Assembly (NCBI GenBank): GCA_037127255.1
Contig: JBANSL010000002.1
Location: forward strand, 8,786,001-8,850,000
DNA length: 64,000 nucleotides
From: Persicaria tinctoria
Taxonomy: Eukaryota > Streptophyta > Magnoliopsida > Caryophyllales > Polygonaceae
Reading direction: 5' to 3'
This document shows, one piece after another, positions 31,272 through 41,736 of this stretch. The notes beneath the pieces were generated by a model. It did not search any database, was not told where the DNA came from, and saw only the letters and a program-made list of their open reading frames with translations. How positions within the stretch are numbered: the stretch's first letter is position 1; every line of letters begins with the position of its first letter. A program made the position numbers and the translations under genes.

Positions 31272-31760
31272 CCATTTGGCTCGTGTGATGGATACACACA
31301 CATAATGCCTCTTTTATGATGTGGATTGGTTTGAGCCCTATTATGAGCTCCTTCCGATTAAAAGGCCTCTCAACCACTTACAATACTGTGTCGTTAGTCG
31401 TTCTGGCTACACTCTTAGTTAAATCGAACTAGCTACCTAGATTGGTAACGAAATTGATCTAGCATAAGACAAACAAATTAAAACCCATGTGTTAGTCGAC
31501 TTGATACGAGCATTAACGGGACCATTTGGCTTGTGATTGGTTTGAGCCCCATTCTGATTAATAGGCCTCGCTCTCAACCACCTAGCTACAACACTGTCGC
31601 TCGTCGTACATTCTAGGGACATTCCTCTTTGCTCATTGGCGAAGTTGAAGTACATAGTTATCCGGATTAATTGATGACGAAAAGTATGTTCGTTCAAACT
31701 TGATCGATCTAGCATAAGACAAAACCACCATATGCACATTAGTCGAAGCGATACGAGTAC
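31272..31760. repeat. Diverged direct duplication of about 245 bp
   Basis: Two successive segments share ordered phrases: CCATTTGGCT, GATTGGTTTGAGCCC, GGCCTC...CTCAACCAC, GATCTAGCATAAGACAAA and TTAGTCGA...GATACGAG. The first copy lies at about 31272-31517 and the second at about 31521-31760. They have accumulated many changes, so this is an old tandem duplication of unknown origin. Confidence 0.6.
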
Positions 31761-33135
31761 AAAATAGTTGAGATATATGGACCATGTCATCACAAGTGGT
31801 AGCTACATTAAGCAATGAGCAATTATCATAACACATGTGCACACATTTGGTTAGATGGGCATTTAGGGGACCATTCTAATTGTTGAAATTCTCACCCTAA
31901 GGCCTTACAACTTACATCAGTCCTCCTAAGTCCTTCAACTTGGCCGGCAGTAATGACAAAAGGAAGGAATGAACAACTTGTGTAATCAATAATGTCGGTC
32001 GAGATAGCTCTACCCTAACGATTTTTTGTACCTATATATAACAAGTTTCCAAGTATATATGTACGCAACATGGTTATCTATCTTCCATTATCTAATCCAA
32101 AGCCGATTAATATAATCGGCTCATCAATCAATCGATCGATCAATTAATCAATAGGATAAGTACATTGCATCTGTAAAGAGTTATACTTACAAAAAAGACA
32201 TCAAAGTGCAGTTGTGTTGAAGAAGACGGACACTTAATTGGAAATGCATGTATAATTTTGTTAAAGGGTCTAGCAGTGAACAGAAGCTTGATTGATTAAT
32301 TAGGCCTAAGTCAAGTGTGTAATGTGACCTGCCAACAACCAACAAGGCCGGCTAACAAAACTTTTCATCTAATTAATTAATGAACTTTTGTTTTTAGGTT
32401 TTTGCACGTGTGACTTCACATTGAAATTTAAAATGTGTATCAAATTAATTAACATCTCTATCCTATATATAGTAGGTAGTGATAATGCATTTGGCCACCC
32501 CTAAAATCTCCACAAACTTAATTAGTTTACATTAATCCTCCCAAGTTTCATCACATGACACATGACACATGACACAATATAAGTTCAATTTGGGAAACTA
32601 TTATTACATGTCCTATGATTTACCCCTTATCTAGTTGCACCAACCTTATTATTGTCGTTAAGACGCCGTCAAGACGCTTAGTATTTGATATTTTAACACT
32701 ACTTGTGTACTTTTTTTTTATTTCATTTTGTTAATGTAGATCGAATTTGTGGATTATGGTATTTTGTGTTTAAGTCCGACAACCATATAAATACATACTT
32801 TATTATATTAGAGTATGAGTTTTAGACATAAATTAAGAGGTCAAAATTGTCATATTTACTTTTTAAAACCCTTAAACCGTCTAGGCGCTTAAAAGTCACA
32901 TGCCATAAAATATTGATGTATACATATATTCTTATCCTAAGGTACAAAGTGTAAGATTTCACTAAGATGATCCGGAGTATTTATTTGAGTGACCCTTTTT
33001 TCTGCCCATTGAGAAAAAAAAATATACAGATAACAGAAAATGACAAATTTAGCCTAGGATTTGACACAGAATTTGTTAGGCATCTCTATATAGATGTAGG
33101 AGTGAAAGAAGAGCAACCCACTTTCATTTCTCACA

Positions 33136-33163
33136 TTATATATATATATATATTTATATAAAG
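33136..33163 (+). promoter_or_regulatory. TATA-box region of the SOFL gene
   Basis: A (TA)n run ends in TTTATATAAAGCC about 40 bases upstream of the SOFL ATG. The position suits a core promoter with a very short leader, though the TA run could also be a simple repeat. Confidence 0.4.
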
Positions 33164-33200
33164 CCTGAAAACAAGAAGATCAATTACCAATCCATCAAAG

Positions 33201-33921
33201 ATGAACACAACATCTTCAGAATGTAGTAGTAGGTGTGAATCAGGGTGGACTGATTACTTTGATGAGTCCTTTCAGTCACTAAATCAGTATCAAAGAGGTG
33301 TTCCTGATAATGGCAGAAGTTGTAAGGCAAGCTATGAAGATGAGGAGGATCTCTCCATGGTTTCAGATGCTTCTTCTGGTCCTCCACATTTCCATCATTA
33401 CCAAGAAGAAGAAGAAGAAGAAGGCGACTTCGTGTGGCTCCGGAAAGACGGGTTTTCTTGCTCTTCTTTATCAAAGGAGAAATGTAAGAGAAAGAAAGTG
33501 AAGGAGGCAAGAGGAAAGCATCAGGATCTGTGTCTTGATGACACTGCTAGCTCACCTGTTTTCATCTGCCACAAGGTTAGTTCAATTCAGTGTTACACTG
33601 TATTTTTTTTTAAAAAAACTTTAGATTATAATTTTAGTCATAAGTTTCTATGATTAAGTGTATTCATGTTATATGGACAGGGCTGTGTGGATTCCTCTAG
33701 CAATCAACAATATATAAGCCATGGGAACTCTTCATTACTCAACCAATTTGGATTTTGGCGGAGTTCGAACACTAAAAGACCGGACTCAGCTGAACCCAGT
33801 AAGCAAGCAATTTAACATTTTCTTGTAAATTGAGCGAATTCCAATCCAAAACCAATTGACAATCTAATGTTCGATCGGTCGATTCACAGGTGTGATTTGT
33901 GGAGGAAGAAAAAGAAAGTGA
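33201..33921 (+). CDS. SOB FIVE-LIKE (SOFL) protein
   Basis: Three exons join in frame: 33201-33575, 33681-33798 and 33890-33921, giving 174 residues. The two SOFL family motifs are present: CESGWTDYFDES near the N-terminus (residues 12-23) and DLSMVSDASSGPPHFH (about 50-65). A Glu run and a basic stretch KEKCKRKKVKEARGK (about 92-106) follow, the latter like a nuclear localisation signal. The C-terminus ICGGRKRK is basic. SOFL proteins in Arabidopsis promote cytokinin accumulation and response, and their biochemical role is still not clear. The TTT..GT and ..CAG borders used are canonical; the third exon has only 32 bases and is the least certain. Confidence 0.85.
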
Positions 33922-34479
33922 CAATCAAGAATATATGGTAGCTTCTTGAGGGGGAGGTTAAAGACTCAAAATAAGAAAGATGAGATTTTTAATTTAGATT
34001 GTTTCTTACAGTGTTAATTACTTATTTTAATTTTATATTTGGGGGTGCCTTTAATGGGGCTTTTGTTCAGATCTTTCTTACTCTGTCTTGTTGCATTTGT
34101 TGTTGTCAATGAAATGGGAAACAACCCGAGACCATAAATAGTTTCTAAATCAGAATATCCGCCACGTCCACTTCCACACCACGCCTCTTTCTGTTTCTTT
34201 AACAGCTTCTTTTTTTCTTGTTTTTAATTTGTTACCTCATAAATAAATAAAATTAACTCAACATGTGATATAAAGTTACCATCTCTAGTATTACAAAATG
34301 GAGTAAATTGCTATAAACATGATAGCCCTTTGGTAGTTGCACTTTATTTCGACCTTGTAATACCAAATATTAGGAACGTACTTTGAGGCTAGTTTGAACG
34401 TCCTCACTTTTGTATAATTGAATAATTAATTAATTCAATCAAATTGCTAAAAAAAAAAAAAGAATAATTCCATCAAATA
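33922..34479. other. 3' region of SOFL up to the Copia insertion
   Basis: The left part is the likely SOFL 3' UTR. The rest is AT-rich DNA with no recognisable gene, ending at the TTTAT target site of the Copia element. Confidence 0.5.
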
Positions 34480-34484
34480 TTTAT

Positions 34485-35317
34485 TGAAGTTCGTTTATCG
34501 CCATCACACACAAGTAAACAACGAAAAACGAAAGAAATAAAACACGAGATTTGTTGACGCAGTTCGGGTTAAACCCTACTCTGCGGGATCTCAAGAGGGG
34601 AGATTCGATCCCAGTATCCACTAAGCATCAGAAGCAAGTTACAAGTTCGGCTATGGCGGCAACGCAAAAAAACTAGTAACCTAGGAACCTCAAACCTGGA
34701 ATACAGAAAAAGGAGGAGAAGAGATAAAGGAAGGCCCCCTGAAAAGGCAACCGAGGAACTTGAAGAAGTTCCTCACGGAGATAGGGTCGTCAAACACCAG
34801 AGACACCCTTGAACACCGTCTTCCTTGGAGAATCTCACATCAGAGTCATCGTCGCCGCTCTCTCTTCCTCTCTCTTTCTTTATGCTAGGGTTTTACAAAT
34901 GAGGCTCCCTGGTGCTACAGTAACCGGAGGAGGCTTATATAGCCCTCAGCTGAGCTAGGGTTACAAGAGTTTCTCCAACGGTAAGAAGGGCCCAATACAA
35001 AAGTAACCAAGCAAGCAGATCCGGCCCAACACAGATAGGCCCAATTCTGTATAACCTGATTTGAGCCACTCTATGATGAAACAATACACACACATAACAC
35101 ATATAATATATAGTCATCACTCTTATAGACTAAGTGATCCAAACCTAAACACCAAAGTATTTAGGGGTTCTTGCAACCTTAGAGCAATGTCACATATATC
35201 ATAAGTTACTTAGGTGCATATTGTTTCATCACCTAAGTAGTCCTAAAGTTAACAAAAGTCTAAGTGCTCATGCCACCCATAAACCTAACTTTACAATATA
35301 CAAGTTTAGACATAACA
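34485..35317 (-). repeat. Copia 3' LTR (833 bp)
   Basis: It starts TGAAGTTCGTTTATCG and ends TTAGACATAACA on the plus strand. The adjoining internal sequence on the minus strand is AAGAGGGCAATT (35318-35330), the polypurine tract. Confidence 0.92.
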
Positions 35318-35418
35318 AATTGCCCTCTTAAACTTGTAATTGGAACTTCAGCTTCTGCCACCTTAGGGTCCTGGTGTGAATCTCCCGCCCGTCCTCGATC
35401 CATGGTGTGTGTCATGTG

Positions 35419-37290
35419 CTAAGGGGCATCCCAAATGTGCAAGGCATCCCTGCAGTAAGCAAATTTGTCAGATGTGACAACCTTGGTGCCAAAATCAGAA
35501 GGAGTCAATTCACTCTTAATCTTGCACACATTAAGAGCTTTATGTTTGACCTTCTTCCTAATGTAATGGAATCTGACATCTATATGCTTAGTTCTTTCAT
35601 GATAAAGAGGATCTTTGCACAAATAGATAGCACTTTGATTATCAAGAAACACATTAGGCAGATAAGTCTTTCTCTCAATCTCCTCAAGGAGACCTCTGAG
35701 CCAAATAACTTCTTTGGTTGCTTCTGTAGCAGCCATGTATTCAGCTTCAGTGGAAGAGAGAGCTACAGTTGACTGCTGTTGAGATTTCCAAGACACACAA
35801 TTGCCAGCCCAAGTGAAATAATAAGCAGAAGTAGATTTCCTATTATCTTTGTTGCCAGCATAATCAGAATCTACATATCCAACCAAATCATTTCTAGAGC
35901 TGTGTTCAGTATACATCAAGCATTTCTTTTCAGTGCCACAAAGATATCTCAGCAAGTATTTCATAACATTCCAGTGAGGTTCACCAGGATTAGACATATA
36001 TCTGCTCAAAACACTGATAGCAAAAGCAAGATCTGGCCTAGTGCAAAGCATAGCATACATGACATATCCAACAGCAACATCATAAGGCACTTTGCTCATT
36101 TTTAAAATTTCAGATTGGGATGTAGGGCACTGTTTCTTAGACAACTCTAAATGCCCTCCTAGAGGAGCCACAGCAGATTTAGAATTAGTCATTTGAAACC
36201 TATCCAAGACTTTATGAACATATTCAGATTGGGACAACCACATAAGTTTTCTTTTTCTGTCTCTGTTGATCTTAATACCAAGAATTTTATGAGCTTGTCC
36301 TAGATCTTTCATATCAAAGTGCATCTTTAGATCCCTTTTAACTCCAGCAATGAGAATCTTAGAATTTGAAATAATAAGTATATCATCAACATACAGGAGT
36401 ACATATAAGGGAGTCTTAGAACCAACACCTTTGAAATAAAGACATGTATCAAACTCACTTCTGTGGAAACCAAGCTTAGTCATGCAGGAATCAAATTTCA
36501 GGTTCCACTGCCTAGGTGACTGTTTTAACCCATAAATAGATTTTTTCAGCAAACACACATGTTCAGGCTTAACCTTATCTACAAATCCTTTTGGTTGAGA
36601 CATATAGATAGTTTCATCCAATTCACCATGTAAAAAGGCAGTCTTAACATCCATTTGTTCCAATTCCCAATCATACACAGCAGACATGGCAAGCAACAAT
36701 CTCAGAGTTTTGTACTTAACCACTGGAGCAAATATGTCATTATAGTCTATGCCCTCTTTTTTAGTAAACCCTTTAGCCACAAGTCTAGCTTTATACCTAG
36801 GAGGTTCACTAGAATTAACTCCTTCTTTCAACTTATAGATCCATCTGCACTGAATGACTCTAGCTTTTTCAGGTTTCTTAACAAGAATCCAAGTTTCATT
36901 AGCTGTCATAGATGAAATTTCTTCACACATAGCTTTAAACCAGTGTTTAGACTTAGCACATTTAACAGCAAGCTCATAAGTCTCATGCACAAAAGGATGC
37001 AAAACAATCTCATAAGCAAGCAAGCAATACTCAACAATATTGTTCAAAAAAATTTTGTTTGGGATTCTCACCCTAGGAGATCTATCTCTTGTTAATTGAT
37101 AGTCAGAATTATCATGCTGAGGAATAGAAATCACACCAGAATCACATACATCATCAGCAATAAATTCATGAGTAGAAGAAGAAGAGCTAGGGTTAGAATG
37201 TAACTCCCTTTGCTGAATTCCCTCCCTTAATTGTTGAGTATGTGAGCTTTCTGCCTCACTTGATTTATCTTGAGAATTTGTAGGAGCCAC
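35419..37290 (-). CDS. Copia reverse transcriptase-RNase H part (downstream of an in-frame stop)
   Basis: This 623-codon stretch continues in the same frame as the upstream gag-integrase ORF, separated only by a TAA at 37336-37338. No ATG exists at its left border, so it is not a separate gene but the second half of the polyprotein. It contains YKARLVAKGFTKKEGIDY, the QMDVKTAFLHGELDE block, YVDDILIIS with the catalytic YVDD, and an RNase H with YVDSDYAGN and TEAEYMAATEA. It ends in FGTKVV, near the usual C-terminus. The enzyme core looks intact; only the nonsense codon separates it from gag. Related elements translate gag and pol as one protein. Confidence 0.9.
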   Translation of the reverse strand: MAPTNSQDKSSEAESSHTQQLREGIQQRELHSNPSSSSSTHEFIADDVCDSGVISIPQHDNSDYQLTRDRSPRVRIPNKIFLNNIVEYCLLAYEIVLHPFVHETYELAVKCAKSKHWFKAMCEEISSMTANETWILVKKPEKARVIQCRWIYKLKEGVNSSEPPRYKARLVAKGFTKKEGIDYNDIFAPVVKYKTLRLLLAMSAVYDWELEQMDVKTAFLHGELDETIYMSQPKGFVDKVKPEHVCLLKKSIYGLKQSPRQWNLKFDSCMTKLGFHRSEFDTCLYFKGVGSKTPLYVLLYVDDILIISNSKILIAGVKRDLKMHFDMKDLGQAHKILGIKINRDRKRKLMWLSQSEYVHKVLDRFQMTNSKSAVAPLGGHLELSKKQCPTSQSEILKMSKVPYDVAVGYVMYAMLCTRPDLAFAISVLSRYMSNPGEPHWNVMKYLLRYLCGTEKKCLMYTEHSSRNDLVGYVDSDYAGNKDNRKSTSAYYFTWAGNCVSWKSQQQSTVALSSTEAEYMAATEATKEVIWLRGLLEEIERKTYLPNVFLDNQSAIYLCKDPLYHERTKHIDVRFHYIRKKVKHKALNVCKIKSELTPSDFGTKVVTSDKFAYCRDALHIWDAP

Positions 37291-37335
37291 AGCAGGCTCA
37301 GCATTCTCATTGGGTTCAGTCCCCTCTTGGAGGGG

Positions 37336-39651
37336 TTAAGTAGAGGAATCTGGACTAGCTGCTGCAGGACTGTATTGTCCAATGTCAAATTCTTCTTCAC
37401 CATCCACTGGTGGAAGGTCATTCTGATTGTAGAAGTGTCTAGGTGGTGTGACATCTTGTTCAGTATCTCCATTGGTGTTCACCTGCTCAAGAGAAGGAGT
37501 TAGTACTGTTTTGAAAGGAAATTCAGACTCATTGAATGTTACACTCATAGAGATGATAACCTTATAGCCATGAGGCTGAATAAGGAGGATCTTATATCCT
37601 TTTACACCATCTGGGTAGCCTAACATGACCCCTTTTTGAGCCCTTGGGTGCAACTTACCCTGTGAAACATGAGGGTAAGTTGCACAACCAAAAGGCATAA
37701 GATAGGTCATGTTAGGTACCTTCCCAGTCCACATCTCCTGTGGTGTTTTGAATTTTACCACAGAAGATGGGGATCTGTTGATAAGATAGGCTGCTGTTGT
37801 AACATCCTCTCCCCACAAAGAGTGTTTCAAACCAGAACTAACAAGCATGCATCTAGCTTTTTCTAACAATGTTCTATTCATTCTCTCAGCTGTACCATTT
37901 TGTTGTGGAGTACCAGGAACAGTAAGATGTCTTTTAATGCCATGTTGCTTACAGAAATCATCAAATTCAGCATTGCAATACTCAAGCCCATTGTCAATTT
38001 TGAGACATTTTATCTTCTTACCATTTTGATTTTCAACTAAATTTTTCCAGGTTATAAAAGTGTGACATGCTTCATTTTTTGTTCTCAAAAGATAAAGCCA
38101 AACTTTCCTAGAATAATGATCAACAAAGGTAATAAAATATCTCTTACCTCCAATGGTTTCAACTTGTGAAGGCCCCCACAAATCAGAATGTATATATTCT
38201 AAAGGCCTTTCAGCAACATAAGAAGAAACACCAAAAACATGCTTAACCTTTTTACCAAACACACATGTCTCACAGAAGTCAAGATGCATAGGTTTATGAT
38301 CAATTAAGCCATGTTTAAACAAATATTGCATGCCATGATTTCCAATATGACCTAGCCTACTATGCAGCAACTTAGTTTGATGCAAATCCATGGAGCCATT
38401 ATTACTAGCAACATTAACTTCAGGTGAGGACTGTACAAAGTACAGTCCTCCCTTTTTAATGCTTTTAATAATTGTGGTTCCATCTTTGATGACCTCCCTA
38501 ACACCATTTTTAATTTTTATATCAAATCCCATATCATCAAAAACAGATTCAGAAAGCAGTCTACTCCTTAGTTGTGGTACCCACTTAACATTTTGGAGGA
38601 GTCTGACCTTACCATCAAACATACATAGTGGCACATTACCAACCCCTTTGATTTCAAGGGAGGTGTGATCACCTAACATGACCTCACCCCCATTGAACAC
38701 CCGCAATGAACTGAAATCAGATTTGTTAGGAGTAGAGTGCACAGTACATCCTGAATCTAGGATCCAGGAATCATCAAAGGCATGGCAGTCACTAGCAACA
38801 AGCAATTCACAGGGATAATGAGACTCAAGCACAGCAGCAGATTGAGTTTGACTTTTCTCAGCTTCATCCCTTTGTTTCTTATGACATTCCTTAATATAAT
38901 GACCATAGATACCACAATAATGACACTTTATGTTCTTTTTATCAGAATTAGAAGATGATGCAGCAGATTTATCCTCATTTTCAGATTTCTTATCCTTGTT
39001 TTTCTGTTTGTTGTTCTTTTTCTTTTTACCTTTGACCATAAGAACCTCGGTTTTAGTTTCACCCTTGTTGTCAGATTTAGTCTTAAACACTTTCAGGCTT
39101 TCATTCTTTTGCACAATAGACTCAAGAATCTTATCCTTAGTTATAGACTCCTGACTGTACTGGATGACATCTTTCAACACATCAAACTGAGGTGGCAAAG
39201 AATTCAACAACAGAATAGCCAAATATTCATCTTTAATTGTGTCCTTTTTATCACATCTCTCTAAATCCTGAGTCATCCTCAAAAATTTATCCAAATTTGA
39301 CTGTAGAGACTGATTTGTGTCCATTTTAAAGTTAAACAGACGACACAAGATGGCAATACGACTAGGCAAGGACTTTGTCAGGTAAAGAGTTTCCAGAGTA
39401 TCCCATAGATCTTTAGGATTAGAAATACTTACAACCTGACGAGCCACGTCGTTAGAAAGCCGTATAAAGATCTCAGAATGAGCAGAGTCATCCAAATCTT
39501 TCTTAACGGCATCAGTGGCTCCCTCTGGGTACTGTCCCAGAATTGTCTTCCAACACTTTTCCTTAATGAGTATGGCCTTAAGCTTGAGCTGCCATATAGA
39601 GAAATCAGTGGTACCATCAAATGGTTTGATTCTCATGCCATTATCCGACAT
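37336..39651 (-). CDS. Copia gag-protease-integrase part of the polyprotein
   Basis: The ATG at 39649-39651 (MSDNGMRIKPF) was chosen because it gives the typical Tnt1-like gag start; the frame stays open upstream to about 39720. The gag domain covers about residues 1-220 and is followed by a Lys/Asn-rich stretch. A CX2CX4HX4C zinc knuckle (CHYCGIYGHYIKEC) lies at about 242, the protease DSGCTVHST at about 297, and the GAG-pre-integrase LLHSRLGHIGN later. The integrase core has D (IHSDLWGP), D (KIDNGLEY) and E (NGTAERMNR). The frame ends at a TAA in the acidic linker before reverse transcriptase. That stop is the only disabling change seen in the element. Confidence 0.92.
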   Translation of the reverse strand: MSDNGMRIKPFDGTTDFSIWQLKLKAILIKEKCWKTILGQYPEGATDAVKKDLDDSAHSEIFIRLSNDVARQVVSISNPKDLWDTLETLYLTKSLPSRIAILCRLFNFKMDTNQSLQSNLDKFLRMTQDLERCDKKDTIKDEYLAILLLNSLPPQFDVLKDVIQYSQESITKDKILESIVQKNESLKVFKTKSDNKGETKTEVLMVKGKKKKNNKQKNKDKKSENEDKSAASSSNSDKKNIKCHYCGIYGHYIKECHKKQRDEAEKSQTQSAAVLESHYPCELLVASDCHAFDDSWILDSGCTVHSTPNKSDFSSLRVFNGGEVMLGDHTSLEIKGVGNVPLCMFDGKVRLLQNVKWVPQLRSRLLSESVFDDMGFDIKIKNGVREVIKDGTTIIKSIKKGGLYFVQSSPEVNVASNNGSMDLHQTKLLHSRLGHIGNHGMQYLFKHGLIDHKPMHLDFCETCVFGKKVKHVFGVSSYVAERPLEYIHSDLWGPSQVETIGGKRYFITFVDHYSRKVWLYLLRTKNEACHTFITWKNLVENQNGKKIKCLKIDNGLEYCNAEFDDFCKQHGIKRHLTVPGTPQQNGTAERMNRTLLEKARCMLVSSGLKHSLWGEDVTTAAYLINRSPSSVVKFKTPQEMWTGKVPNMTYLMPFGCATYPHVSQGKLHPRAQKGVMLGYPDGVKGYKILLIQPHGYKVIISMSVTFNESEFPFKTVLTPSLEQVNTNGDTEQDVTPPRHFYNQNDLPPVDGEEEFDIGQYSPAAASPDSST

Positions 39652-39959
39652 TTTTGTACCTGTAGAACAACACACAGTCAGTAATCGGAGTGTGGAAAAG
39701 TTCGAGAAGAAGACACACAAGAAACCCTAGAACACACAAGTAACTAGGACAGAACACATAGTAACTACAGATGTGGATCGAAGGGAGATCTAGGGTTTCG
39801 CAAAACCCACAAATCTATGTTGGGAAATGTTTTTTTTTTTTGTGAAAAAACGAAGAACAAAAGAACAAGCGGAAGCGAAGCAGCAAACAGTATTCAAAGC
39901 GATTTCTAGATCCGAAAGCCTAGGTCGAAGACCATAAATCTCATATCTAGCCAACTCAA

Positions 39960-39971
39960 GCTCTGATACCA
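39960..39971 (-). other. Copia primer-binding site, initiator tRNA-Met type
   Basis: The minus strand reads TGGTATCAGAGC, complementary to the 3' end of initiator tRNA-Met, beginning three bases from the inner border of the 5' LTR. Confidence 0.92.
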
Positions 39972-39974
39972 ATT

Positions 39975-40809
39975 TGAAGTTCGTTTATCGCCATCACACA
40001 CAAGTAAACAACGAAAAACGAAAGAAAGACAACACGAGATTTGTTGACGCAGTTCGGGTTAAACCCTACTCTGCGGGATCTCAAGAGGGGAGATCCGATC
40101 CCAGTATCCACTAAGCATCAGAAGCAAGTTACAAGTAATTCGGCTATGGCGGCAAAGCACAAAAACTAGTAACCTAGGAACCTCAAACCTGGAATACAGA
40201 AAAGGAGGAGAAGAGATAAAGGAAGGCCCCCTGAAAAGGCAATCGAGGAACTTGAAGAAGTTCCTCACGGGGATAGGGTCGTCAAACACCAGAGACACCC
40301 TTGAACACCGTCTTCCTTGGAGAATCTCACATCAGAGTCATCGTCGCCGCTCTCTCTTCCTCTCTCTTTCTTTCTGCTAGGGTTTTACAAATGAGGCTCC
40401 CTGGTGCTACAGTAACCGGAGGAGGCTTATATAGCCCTCAGCTGAGCTAGGGTTACAAGAGCTTCTCCAACGGTAAGAAGGGCCCAATACAAAAGTAACC
40501 AAGCAAGCAGATCCGGCCCAACACAGATAGGCCCAATTCTGTATAACCTGATTTGAGCCACTCTATGATGAAACAATACACACACATAACACATATAATA
40601 TATAGTCATCACTCTTATAGGCCAAGTGATCCAAACCTAAACACCAAAGTATTTAGGGGTTCTTGCAACCTTAGAGCAATGTCACATATATCATAAGTTA
40701 CGGAGGTGCATATTGTTTCATCACCCAAGTAGTCCTAAAGTTAACAAAAGTCTAAGTGCTCATGCCACCCATAAACCTAACTTTACAATATACAAGTTTA
40801 GACATAACA
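39975..40809 (-). repeat. Copia 5' LTR (835 bp), with promoter
   Basis: It is nearly identical to the 3' LTR. On the minus strand, GGGCTATATAAGCC at about 40426-40440 is a good TATA box, and the transcript would run into gag. A GGCCCA motif and a G-rich region precede it. Confidence 0.9.
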
Positions 40810-41039
40810 TTTATAAACAATAATTTCAAAACCAAAATATAAGAGGGTGGCGTACATAATATTTTTTATTGTTTGATTTGCTAAATTTTTAAAAAGCACC
40901 AAACTTTGTAGTTCGAAACCTCAAATCCTAAATTTGCAGTTTGATCTATTTTATCATAACTTGAAATAGTTCAACAACAACAAATTAAACCGCTCAATTG
41001 ATACACCAAGGGATCATTAGATTCATAGAATCTCTCCTT

Positions 41040-41089
41040 GATCTCATCCCACAACTCTCGAGTCTGCTCGAGAGTTGCGGGATGAGATC
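41040..41089. repeat. 23-bp-arm inverted repeat with 4-base loop in a gag-like fragment
   Basis: The arms 41040-41062 and 41067-41089 pair around TCTG with a single mismatch. On the minus strand the sequence left of the centre encodes a short gag-like fragment (ELWDEIKERF, then SNDPLVYQ-like), as in Copia gag, ending at the turn. It is a snapback remnant of a retroelement. Confidence 0.8.
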
Positions 41090-41229
41090 AACCATGGTGA
41101 AAAATGCAGAGAAAATGCAGAGAAAAACGACAATTGGCAAAGAATAGGAAAACGCAGAGAAAAACAACGACAAAGCTTGTCTAATCACTTTCTTCCAACT
41201 CTTTTTTAGTCGTCTTTTAAATCACTAAC

Positions 41230-41736
41230 CTACATAAGATTGTTCATTGGATCTCTTCGATCTTTTCCCTTCTTCTTGGCTGCACCACTCCCCTCATCTT
41301 TCTTGCCACGCGATTCGACGACGTCGTCTTCGAAGTCGTCGCACGCCTTGTCCTCTTCGATCTTGGCCATGCCAACGCTCGCGCTCCTCTGCACCCCCTG
41401 CACGGCAGGCCCCTTGGCGAGAGCACCATTGCCGTTATTGGCCGCGCGGGGAGGATCGAGTGCGGCGAGGTCCAGCTTCTTAGCGTAGGCCCTGGAGGCA
41501 GAAGCGGCCCTGATCAGCTCCTTGAGGTCGTTGTCGTCGGCGTGGCTCGATCTTGTGGCTGCGGAGCTGGTGCTGAAGCTCCTCGGGAGCGGCTCCACCA
41601 TGCCGAAGGTGGCCGCGCCGTAGCTGCACCCGCTCACGTCGGCGAAGCTGTTCATCGTCTGCACGTAAAACTCGCCCGCCTTTGCCAATGCCCTCTTCGG
41701 GAATGTTACTATCCTCATCAATCTGTTTTGTTTCAT
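41230..41736 (-). CDS. Small plant-specific protein of unknown function
   Basis: The intronless frame encodes 168 residues. The N-terminus MKQNRLMRIVTFPKRALAKAGEFYV is basic and could form an amphipathic helix. A Ser-rich segment follows (PRSFSTSSAATRSSHADDNDLKELIRAAS at about 51-79), then an acidic patch (DDFEDDVVE) and a Lys-rich C-terminus KKKGKDRRDPMN. I recall a plant family with the same order (basic RALxKAxxFYV start, a LPRSFS block and an ELIRAAS block), without a known function. GC-rich codon use differs from the AT-rich surroundings, which supports a real gene. A TATA-like CCTTATAAAGG on the minus strand lies at about 41789-41799, 55 bases upstream. Confidence 0.72.
   Translation of the reverse strand: MKQNRLMRIVTFPKRALAKAGEFYVQTMNSFADVSGCSYGAATFGMVEPLPRSFSTSSAATRSSHADDNDLKELIRAASASRAYAKKLDLAALDPPRAANNGNGALAKGPAVQGVQRSASVGMAKIEEDKACDDFEDDVVESRGKKDEGSGAAKKKGKDRRDPMNNLM

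Larger units (their letters stand above)
29513..33200. other. Long intergenic region with SINE-like remnant and diverged duplication
   Basis: No protein gene was recognised. The first 100-150 bases are the probable 3' UTR of the HHP gene. A TS-like SINE remnant lies near 30.4 kb and a diverged direct duplication at 31.3-31.8 kb. CATGACA is tandemly repeated at about 32551-32574. A TATA-rich stretch at 33136-33163 belongs to the SOFL promoter. Confidence 0.5.
34485..40809 (-). mobile_element. Nearly intact Copia retrotransposon, Tnt1/Tork-like
   Basis: The element has LTRs of 833 and 835 bases, a TTTAT target duplication on both sides (34480-34484 and 40810-40814), a PBS for initiator tRNA-Met and a purine tract next to the 3' LTR. 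The minus strand encodes gag, protease, integrase, reverse transcriptase and RNase H in one reading frame, interrupted only by a TAA. The LTRs differ by a few substitutions and small indels, so the insertion is young. It lies between the SOFL gene and a small minus-strand gene. Confidence 0.95.
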
